Source: a virus. From it: DNA of 33,415 bases. Shown here piece by piece: positions 21,342 through 27,899 of this stretch. Positions within the stretch are counted from its first letter, which is position 1, and each line of letters starts with the position of its first letter. Location: the IMG/VR virus record IMGVR_UViG_3300042332_000393, positions 1 to 33,415 of that record. The stretch is one strand, 5' to 3'. Below the pieces are notes generated by a model. It was not told the DNA's origin. It saw nothing but the letters and a program-made list of their open reading frames with translations, and made no database searches. Both the position numbers and the translations under genes were made by a program.

Positions 21342-23104
21342 CCGCAGCAACGACGACCCTGAACCTTGGCACCGGCGGCGACAAGATGCTGACCGACACG
21401 CTCACCACGGTAGACGGCGCCGCCGCCCCGACCGATGCGCGAGCCCAGGTCACAAAGCTGGCCTGGGGCACGGCCAGCACCGCCAACATGGTCAGCGACA
21501 CGCGACCGCTGCCCACCGCCGTCGTCGGTTCAAACGGGCAGGAGGCGGGCGTCACGCAGTACGGCTACCTGCGCGTCACGCAAGAGCCGTCGTCGCTGTT
21601 CACCGAAGCGTTCGACACGCTCGACACGACCAACCGCTGGACGACCAAGCTGTCGACGGGCACGGCTGCGGTGTCTGCCGGCGTGCTCGCCATCAGCTCC
21701 AGCACGACAGCATCGGCCTATGGCGGGCTTTCGACGCAGGCCACGTTCAACCCCAACGGGCTGAACTTCATCGCGCTGGGCTGCACGCTGATCATCCCGA
21801 CCTGGACGCGGGCCAACACCAAGCGGTTCTGGGGATGGGGCTCCGTGCCGACGACGCCGACGACGGCGATCCCGGTCACCAACGGCGCGGGTTTTGAGAT
21901 CGACGACGCTGGCAACTTCCTCGCCGTGGTCTACGAGAGCACGGTCAGAACCCAGGCGATCAACATCAACACGGCCAAGGTTCCAGACGGCCAGCCGTTC
22001 TACAGCGCCATCGCGCGGCGCGCCGACCGCATCGACTACTACGTCAACGACACGCTGGTCCCGGCCGCCACGGTTCTCATCCCGACGCTGGATATCTCGA
22101 CGCTGCCGGCGTACATGATCGCCGTGAACGCTGCGACGGCGCCAGCCGCTGCGGCCACGATGAACATTACGGCCTTCGGCATCGCAGACACTGGGCAGAA
22201 CGCGCAGAGCATCAAAGACCCCACCAACCCCTTCTGGCAGGCTGCCGTCACCAAGCCATCGACGGCAGTGGCGGCTGCGCAGTCGGCGCTGGCTGTTGCC
22301 CTGCACCCGACCAGCGCGTTGAACGGCCAGAGCGCCACGGGCGCGGCGGTGGCGGGCAACCCGGTTCGCATCGCAGGCTCGGACGGCACCAACACCCGCA
22401 ACATCCTCACGGACTCCGCCGGCCTGCTGCTGTCGCCCCTGCCCATGCCGCAGATCGTTCAGGATGTGGCGTCTGCCGCACTGACGACGACCACGACGAC
22501 CGCCGCGTTCACGCCAACGCATGGCCTGTCGTTCCAGGTGGTGATCCCGGTCACCGTAGCCACCGGCACCACGCCGACGCTGGATGTGGGCGTGGAGATC
22601 TCGGACGACAGCGGCACGAACTGGGTGCGCGTCTACGATTTCCCGCGCATCACGGCGACGGGCATCTATCGCTCCCCCATGCTGAGCCTGCGCGGCAACC
22701 GCGTGCGCTATGTCCAGACCGTGACGGGCACCACGCCATCGTTCACCCGCTCGGTGCAGCGCCTGCAATCGAGCGCCATAGTTCCGCGGATCGCGCAGAT
22801 CGTCGACCGCACCATCACGCTGACCACGCTCAACAGCAACACCCCCAGCCTGAACGTGCAGGGCTGCACCAACGCGCAACTGGTCGTCAACATCGGCGCT
22901 GCCACCACGCCGCCGACGCTGCAACTCCAAGGCTCGGACGACAACGGCGCGAGTTGGTACGCCGTTGGCGCCACGCTGGCGGCAGTGGCGAGCAGCACCG
23001 TTCAACTGACGGTCAACAACGTCAACTCGCAGCTCCTGCGGGCAACAGTTACGGCAGCCGGCAGCACCGTCACGCCGGGCTACGTGCTGGTCAAGGGCTT
23101 CTAA
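21338..23104 (+). CDS. Large beta-rich virion protein, 588 aa
   Basis: The protein begins MTAATTTLNLGTGGDKMLTD and alternates Thr/Ala-rich linkers with beta domains. Around residues 90-280 is a jelly-roll-like domain (FDTLDTTNRWTTKL; GFEIDDAGNFLAVVYE; DRIDYYVNDTLV) that resembles lectin-like sandwiches. The C-terminal half has a repeated layout with SPMLSLRGNRVRYVQTV and LNVQGCTNAQLVVNIG. It is probably a head fibre, decoration or tail appendage. It is translationally coupled to the LamG gene. Confidence 0.65.
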   Translation: MTAATTTLNLGTGGDKMLTDTLTTVDGAAAPTDARAQVTKLAWGTASTANMVSDTRPLPTAVVGSNGQEAGVTQYGYLRVTQEPSSLFTEAFDTLDTTNRWTTKLSTGTAAVSAGVLAISSSTTASAYGGLSTQATFNPNGLNFIALGCTLIIPTWTRANTKRFWGWGSVPTTPTTAIPVTNGAGFEIDDAGNFLAVVYESTVRTQAININTAKVPDGQPFYSAIARRADRIDYYVNDTLVPAATVLIPTLDISTLPAYMIAVNAATAPAAAATMNITAFGIADTGQNAQSIKDPTNPFWQAAVTKPSTAVAAAQSALAVALHPTSALNGQSATGAAVAGNPVRIAGSDGTNTRNILTDSAGLLLSPLPMPQIVQDVASAALTTTTTTAAFTPTHGLSFQVVIPVTVATGTTPTLDVGVEISDDSGTNWVRVYDFPRITATGIYRSPMLSLRGNRVRYVQTVTGTTPSFTRSVQRLQSSAIVPRIAQIVDRTITLTTLNSNTPSLNVQGCTNAQLVVNIGAATTPPTLQLQGSDDNGASWYAVGATLAAVASSTVQLTVNNVNSQLLRATVTAAGSTVTPGYVLVKGF

Positions 23105-23116
23105 GAACGCGCCGCC

Positions 23117-23464
23117 ATGATTCTCTGGACGCTCAACCTCGACCCGCAGGGGGCCGTCCGGGTTTCGTGGCTGGAGGTCGAGCCGTCGGCGGGCGGGGGA
23201 ACCCAGGCGCTGACGCCCGCGCTGTTCACAAACAGCGCCACGTTCTACACGCACGCCGTCACGCCTGGCGCCGTCGTGCTGCTGCCCGGGTTGTTTACCA
23301 ACAGCTCGGCGTTCTACGGGCCGGCGGTCACTGTCGGCGCCGTCACGCTGCTGCCGGGCCTGTTCACCAACAGCGCCACGTTCTACGGGCCGACCGTGAC
23401 GGGTGGCATTCCTGGCCTGAACCCGACCGGCCTTGCCGTCCTGCTGCGCCGTCGCCGGCGTTAA
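23117..23464 (+). CDS. Repeat-containing structural protein, 115 aa
   Basis: The C-terminal two-thirds is built of a 23-residue repeat starting LFTNSATFY (residues 36, 59 and 82; about 69 bases each from 23222), each with VT, GAV and a LLPG end. The repeats look like short beta hairpins forming a stacked spine. Similar LFTN-type repeats are widespread in phage decoration genes. The protein ends with four arginines in a row. It is the last gene before the tail tube promoter. Confidence 0.65.
   Translation: MILWTLNLDPQGAVRVSWLEVEPSAGGGTQALTPALFTNSATFYTHAVTPGAVVLLPGLFTNSSAFYGPAVTVGAVTLLPGLFTNSATFYGPTVTGGIPGLNPTGLAVLLRRRRR
23222..23401 (+). repeat. 69-base tandem repeats coding LFTNSATFY units
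   Basis: Two full 69-base units (23222-23290 and 23291-23359) and a partial third encode near-identical 23-residue blocks inside the gene at 23117. Codons differ between copies, so selection appears to preserve protein sequence more than DNA. Confidence 0.7.
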
Positions 23465-23466
23465 TC

Positions 23467-23497
23467 CGTTGTGATTCCACAACGCCGTCGCTAGAAT
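23467..23497 (+). promoter_or_regulatory. Candidate promoter for the tail genes, with overlapping palindrome
   Basis: TTGTGA (23469-23474), 17 bases and TAGAAT (23492-23497) make a good sigma70-like promoter before tail tubular A. The perfect inverted repeat CGTTGTG-ATTC-CACAACG (23467-23484) covers the -35, so a regulator could bind there. Confidence 0.55.
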
Positions 23498-23525
23498 CGC
23501 ATCACCCCCTTGATGCGAGGCTGCC

Positions 23526-24173
23526 ATGGCGAGCCAGGTTTCTATCGTCAATCGCGCCCTGGTGAAACTGGGCGAGTCCACCGTGCTGCTGCTCACGGAC
23601 AACGTGAAGCAGGCCCGCACCATGGCCGCGATCTTCGACGACACCCGGGACGCCGAGCTGCGCGCCAATCGCTGGAAATTCGCCATCAAGCGCGCCCAGC
23701 TGTCGGCGCTCGTCGACGCCCCGGCGTTCGGCTACAGCCAGCAGTACGAGCTGCCAGACGACTATCTGGCCATGGTGCAGGTCGGCGAGTTCTACCTGCG
23801 CACCGGCATGAAGCAGCGCGCACCCTGGTCGATCGAGGGGCGGCGCCTGCTGACCGATATGTCGGCCCCGCTTTCCATCCGCTACGTCAGCCGGGTGACC
23901 GACACGTCGCAGTTCGACGCGCTGTTCGTCGACGCGCTGGCCTGCCGCCTCGCCATGGAAGCCTGCGAGGCGCTTACCCAGTCCGACACCAAGTTCCAGC
24001 GCCTGGCCGCCATGCGCAAGGAGTCGCTCGACCAGGCCCTGCGCGTGGACGCCATCGAGAACCCGCCCGACGAGCTGCCCGACGGCACGTGGCTGGAAAG
24101 CCGCACGGGCCTGTCGGTGCGCATCGGCAGCCCTGACGGCGGCCTGTGGCCCTCCGGCGTCGAGGTGCTCTGA
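23526..24173 (+). CDS. Tail tubular protein A (T7 gp11-like)
   Basis: This 215-residue protein is the adaptor joining portal to tail nozzle. It starts QVSIVNRALVKLGES and contains the family pattern ARTMAAIFDDTRDAELRANRW (about residues 29-49), then YELPDDYL. Length agrees with gp11-like proteins (~200). It sits directly upstream of tail tubular B, whose ATG overlaps its stop by one base. It has its own candidate promoter. Confidence 0.9.
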   Translation: MASQVSIVNRALVKLGESTVLLLTDNVKQARTMAAIFDDTRDAELRANRWKFAIKRAQLSALVDAPAFGYSQQYELPDDYLAMVQVGEFYLRTGMKQRAPWSIEGRRLLTDMSAPLSIRYVSRVTDTSQFDALFVDALACRLAMEACEALTQSDTKFQRLAAMRKESLDQALRVDAIENPPDELPDGTWLESRTGLSVRIGSPDGGLWPSGVEVL

Positions 24174-26404
24174 TGGGGAAGGCCAGCCCAATCCTCGGGA
24201 ACCTGAACGCGGGCGAGTTCTCGCCCATGCTCGACGGGCGCGTCGACTACGCGAAGTACCCGAACGCCGCCAGCCGCCTCGAAAACTTCATCCCCACGGT
24301 GCAGGGCCCGCACGTGCGCCGGGCCGGCACGCGCTTCGTGGCCGAGGTGAAAAACTCCGCCGCCGGGCGCCCGCTGCTGCACGTGTTCGAGTACAGCGTC
24401 GACCAGGCTTACCAGGTCGAGTTCGGCAACTTCTACGCCCGGTTCTACACGTGGGACGCCGTGACCAAGGTGCGCGGCCGTCTGGAGGTCGCAGGCGTTC
24501 CCGTCGAGGTGGTGACCCCTTACGCGATCGGCGACCTCTACAACGCCGACGGCACGCCGCGGCTTCGTTTTGCGCAGTCGGGCGACTTCCTCTACATCGC
24601 CCACCCGTCCTACCAGCAGCGCATCCTGCAGCGCACCAGCGCGACCTCGTTCACCCTGACCACGTTCGAAGGCAAGGGCGGCCCCTGGAAGTCGCTGAAC
24701 GACACGGCCATCACGGTTTACGCCAGCGCCGAGACGGGGACCGGCATCACGCTCACGGCGTCGTCGGCCATCTTCCAGGCCGGCCACGTCGGCGCGCTGT
24801 TCTACCTTGAGTCCAAGGACGTGAACGCAATCCCTGCTTGGGAACCTGGCCACACTGTGGTGCTCGGCGAGCGCGCAAGATCCGACGGCAAAACATACGA
24901 GGCCCTGAACGCAGCAAAGACTGGCGTCAATCGCCCAGTGCACACAGAAGGCGCCTTGTACGACGGAAACCCCACAAGCGTGCAGTGGCAGTACCGCGAC
25001 GCCGGCTATGGCTACGTGAAAATCACCGGGTTCACCTCCAGCACGGTGGTGACCGCCGACGTGATCGACCGGCTGCCCTCGCAGGTGGTCGGCGCCGGCA
25101 ACCCGACGACGCGCTGGGCCCATGCCGCATGGTCGGCCGTCGAGGGCTGGCCGTCGCAGGTGGCGTTCTTCCGCGAGCGCATGTGGTGGGCCCGCGGCCA
25201 GGAAGTCTGGGCCAGCGTGTCGGCCGATTTCACCGACTACGCGCCGCGCACGTTCAACACCGTCACGGCCGACGCCGGGTTCACGGTGCAGATCAACTCG
25301 GGCAAGATCAACGCCGTGCAGTGGCTGGCGCCCGACCGCGACCTGCTGGTCGGCACGGCCGGCAGCGAGTTCGCCATCGGCGAGCTGACCAACGGCGAGC
25401 CGCTCGGGCCCAACAACCGGCGCTCGAAGCTGGCCAGCGAGTTCGGGTCGAAGGCCATCCCGCCGATCAAGAACGGCCGCTCGTCGCTGTTTATCCAGCG
25501 CTCTGGCCTGGTGGCGCGCGAGACGTTCTACGAGTTCGCTGGCGACGGCTACGAGTCCACGGAAACCACGGTCGAGGCCGAGCACATTACCCGCACCGGC
25601 CTGGTCGACATGGTGTTCGCACCCGAGCCGACGCCCGTGGTGTGGTGTATTCGCAACGATGGCCTGCTGATCGGGTTCACCTGGAACAACGAGCAGAAGG
25701 TTCGCGGCTGGCACCGGCACCCGATCGGCGGGAACGGCGTCGTCGAATCCATCTCGGTGATGCAGGCCGCCGAGGGCGACCGTCACGAACTCTGGATGAT
25801 CGTGCGCCGGGTGATCAACGGCGTGACGAAACGGTACGTCGAGTACATGGAACGCCCCTGGCGCGAAGGCGATACCCAGGCGTCGCAGTTCTACGTCGAC
25901 TCGGGCCTGACCTACAGCGGCGCGGCTGCCACCACGATCTCGGGGCTCGGCCACCTGGAGGGGCAGACCGTCGACGTGCTGACCGATGGCGCGCCGCACC
26001 CGCAGCGCGTGGTGACGGGTGGCCAGATCACCCTGCAGCGCGCGGCGTCCGTGGTGCAGGTCGGCCTGCCGTGCCCGTGCGTCTACCGCTCGATGCGCAT
26101 GGACGTGGGCGCGGCTGACGGCACGGCGCAGGGCAAGACCAAGCGCATTCACAAGGCCGTGCTGCGCTTCCTGAACACGGGCGGCGGCAGCTACGGCGGC
26201 AGCGAGAACGCGCTTGACGACCTGCAGTTCCGCACCGCAGCCGACCCCATGGGCGCGCCCGTGCCGCTCTACACGGGCGACAAGGTGGTGAGCTGGCCAG
26301 ACGGCTACACGACCGACGCGTACATGATTTACACGAATGATCAGCCTACTGCTGTGACTCTGGTAGCATTGATGCCCCAGATACACACAATGGATCAGAG
26401 GTAA
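24173..26404 (+). CDS. Tail tubular protein B (T7 gp12-like nozzle)
   Basis: This 743-residue protein begins GKASPILGNLNAGEFSPMLDGR, RVDYAKYPNAASRLENF and VQGPHVRRAGTRFV, the standard start of T7 gp12-type nozzle proteins; the C-terminal part also has YPHP-type surface features. I choose the ATG at 24173 over an in-frame start at 24146 because the conserved N-terminus begins there. Residues ~220-285 (GKTYEALNAAKTG, then WQYRDAGYGYVKIT) look like an inserted carbohydrate-binding-like module with less GC-rich codons. The 3' end from about 26325 is unusually AT-rich beside the HNH gene. Confidence 0.9.
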   Translation: MGKASPILGNLNAGEFSPMLDGRVDYAKYPNAASRLENFIPTVQGPHVRRAGTRFVAEVKNSAAGRPLLHVFEYSVDQAYQVEFGNFYARFYTWDAVTKVRGRLEVAGVPVEVVTPYAIGDLYNADGTPRLRFAQSGDFLYIAHPSYQQRILQRTSATSFTLTTFEGKGGPWKSLNDTAITVYASAETGTGITLTASSAIFQAGHVGALFYLESKDVNAIPAWEPGHTVVLGERARSDGKTYEALNAAKTGVNRPVHTEGALYDGNPTSVQWQYRDAGYGYVKITGFTSSTVVTADVIDRLPSQVVGAGNPTTRWAHAAWSAVEGWPSQVAFFRERMWWARGQEVWASVSADFTDYAPRTFNTVTADAGFTVQINSGKINAVQWLAPDRDLLVGTAGSEFAIGELTNGEPLGPNNRRSKLASEFGSKAIPPIKNGRSSLFIQRSGLVARETFYEFAGDGYESTETTVEAEHITRTGLVDMVFAPEPTPVVWCIRNDGLLIGFTWNNEQKVRGWHRHPIGGNGVVESISVMQAAEGDRHELWMIVRRVINGVTKRYVEYMERPWREGDTQASQFYVDSGLTYSGAAATTISGLGHLEGQTVDVLTDGAPHPQRVVTGGQITLQRAASVVQVGLPCPCVYRSMRMDVGAADGTAQGKTKRIHKAVLRFLNTGGGSYGGSENALDDLQFRTAADPMGAPVPLYTGDKVVSWPDGYTTDAYMIYTNDQPTAVTLVALMPQIHTMDQR
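26364..26369 (+). promoter_or_regulatory. Possible extended -10 box before the HNH gene
   Basis: TGGTAGCAT within the end of tail tubular B contains TAGCAT (26364-26369) with TG upstream. The hexamer matches the -10 at 11007. No convincing -35 is seen. It could drive the HNH gene separately. Confidence 0.25.
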
Positions 26405-26406
26405 TC

Positions 26407-26946
26407 ATGAGCCGCCAAACAAGCCAGGAAGCAAAGAGCCAGCGAATTCGATTGAGCGACGATGAGTTGCTTGCTCGCGTCCATGCCAAACTGTCGCTAA
26501 ATAGCAACGGGTGCTCTATATGGCATGGCGGAATTGGCCGTGGCGGCTACGGGCTTGTGTGGAACGGGGTTAGGAACATGGCTGTTCACCGGGCCGTGTA
26601 CGAGGCGACGCACAAAGTTCGCCTTACTCGCTGGCAGTTTGTTTGCCATGCATGCGATGTGCCGGCCTGCGCAAACATCAATCACTTGTGGCTCGGAACG
26701 CCAAAAGAAAACACGGCCGACATGGACAAAAAAGGTCGTCGGATCATCACTGAGAAGAACCGCGCAGTTCTTGCAAACAAGCCCGCGAAGGGGAGCGCCA
26801 ACAACATGGCGAAGCTTTCTGACGCCCAGGTCAATGAGATTCTGACATCACCTATTGCGGCAAAAGAAATTGCGCAAAAGTTCGGAGTCACAAGGAACCA
26901 CGTCTACAAGATCCGCAACGGCTGGCGGTGGAGCCACGCCCGATGA
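26407..26946 (+). CDS. HNH homing endonuclease with HTH tail
   Basis: This 179-residue free-standing homing endonuclease has GCSIWHG (35-41), AVHRAVYE (His61), CHAC (80-83), ACANINHLWLGT (second cysteine 88, His93) and KENTADMDKKGR, a full HNH_3-type active site. Residues ~135-175 are a helix-turn-helix (KEIAQKFGVTRNHVYKIRNG) for target choice. It is much less GC-rich than its neighbours, a sign of recent transfer. It sits two bases after tail tubular B and overlaps the gp13-like gene by four bases, leaving the operon intact. It presumably cuts phages lacking it so that it spreads. Confidence 0.9.
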   Translation: MSRQTSQEAKSQRIRLSDDELLARVHAKLSLNSNGCSIWHGGIGRGGYGLVWNGVRNMAVHRAVYEATHKVRLTRWQFVCHACDVPACANINHLWLGTPKENTADMDKKGRRIITEKNRAVLANKPAKGSANNMAKLSDAQVNEILTSPIAAKEIAQKFGVTRNHVYKIRNGWRWSHAR

Positions 26947-27374
26947 TCGTCACCGCCTTTCGCCCCGTGCACCTCGCCCGGCTTCGTCTGCAGCCGGCGC
27001 AGGCCGCCCTGTCGGCCGAGTTCCTGAAACCCGGCTACACCGACATGCTGCGCGCCGGCGGGCCGTGTTTCACCGCGCTGGCTGACGGCGAGGTGATCGC
27101 CTGCGCCGGCGTAGCCGAGGTCTGGCAGGGCAGGGCGCTGGCGTGGGCGCTGATCAGCGATGCGGCCGGCCGGCACATGATCGCGCTGCATCGCGCCGTG
27201 GCGGGGTTCCTGACGCAAGCCCCGTATCGGAGAATCGAGGCCACGGTCGACGCCGGGTTCGACGCTGCCCACCGCTGGATCAGGCTGCTGGGGTTCCAAT
27301 GCGAAACCCCCGACGGCATGCGGCAGTACAACCCGAACGGCGGCGACGCCTTCCTGTATTCGAGGACCAAATAA
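26943..27374 (+). CDS. T7 gp13-like internal virion/acetyltransferase-fold protein
   Basis: The 143-residue product resembles the phage gp13 (DUF2833) family: MIVTAFRPVHLARLRLQPAQ, then CFTALADGEVIACAGV, ALAWALISDAAGRHM and a C-terminus with RWIRLLGFQCETPDGM. The strand-helix layout is GNAT-like, but enzyme activity is doubtful. In T7, gp13 is needed to assemble infective particles. I take the ATG at 26943, overlapping the HNH stop, with a GGTGGAG ribosome site inside the HNH end. Its stop overlaps the next start. Confidence 0.75.
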   Translation: MIVTAFRPVHLARLRLQPAQAALSAEFLKPGYTDMLRAGGPCFTALADGEVIACAGVAEVWQGRALAWALISDAAGRHMIALHRAVAGFLTQAPYRRIEATVDAGFDAAHRWIRLLGFQCETPDGMRQYNPNGGDAFLYSRTK

Positions 27375-27886
27375 TGGCAATGCTTGCACCCTTCGCCCTG
27401 CCGCTCATGGCGGCATCTGCCGGCATCAGCGCTGTCGGCGCGATCCGCTCCGGCAACATGCAGAAGGCCGCGGCCGATCGTGAGGCGCTGGGCCTGCAGC
27501 AGGCGGCCGATCAGGCGATGGCTGACGGCATGGCCGAGGACGATCGTTTCCGCACGCAGACGCGCCAGGCGATCGGCGCGCAACTGGCGTCCAGCGCCGA
27601 GGCCGGCGCCGGTCTGAACGAGGACCAGCTGCGCCAGTCTATCTACGACGCAGAGCTGGATTCGGCGGCGATCCGCTACGGCGTGTCGAACAAGGCCCGC
27701 GCGATGCGTGACCAGGCCGTGGTTGGCCGCTGGCAGGGACGGCAGGCGCGCACGGCGGGCTACCTGAACGCGGCCGGCACCCTGCTGAACGCGGGCGCGA
27801 CGGCGGGCATGTACGGCATGAAGGGCGGCAAAACCGGCGGCAGCGGTGGCGGCTTGGCTGGAGACGGTCGCGGATCTGGCGGCTGA
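27374..27886 (+). CDS. Internal virion protein (gp14-like)
   Basis: The 170-residue product begins with a hydrophobic segment (LAPFALPLMAASAGISAVGA) and continues as alanine-rich helix (KAAADREALGLQQAADQAMA; KARAMRDQAVVGRWQGRQAR), then a glycine-rich tail. This matches T7 gp14-type ejected core proteins that enter the outer membrane. It starts at an ATG overlapping the previous stop (TAATG) and precedes the transglycosylase gene, the same order as gp14-gp15-gp16. Confidence 0.75.
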   Translation: MAMLAPFALPLMAASAGISAVGAIRSGNMQKAAADREALGLQQAADQAMADGMAEDDRFRTQTRQAIGAQLASSAEAGAGLNEDQLRQSIYDAELDSAAIRYGVSNKARAMRDQAVVGRWQGRQARTAGYLNAAGTLLNAGATAGMYGMKGGKTGGSGGGLAGDGRGSGG

Positions 27887-27899
27887 ACAAGGAAAACAC

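Noticed and set aside
21530-23689. 719-codon open frame on the minus strand
   Set aside because: It is antisense to two coupled structural genes with clear starts and protein patterns. Its product is rich in Arg, Gly, Val and His with no motif. Long antisense frames are expected at this GC content.
23882-26386. 834-codon open frame on the minus strand
   Set aside because: It is antisense to tail tubular A and B, both recognised families; composition-driven shadow with no ribosome site or recognisable domain.
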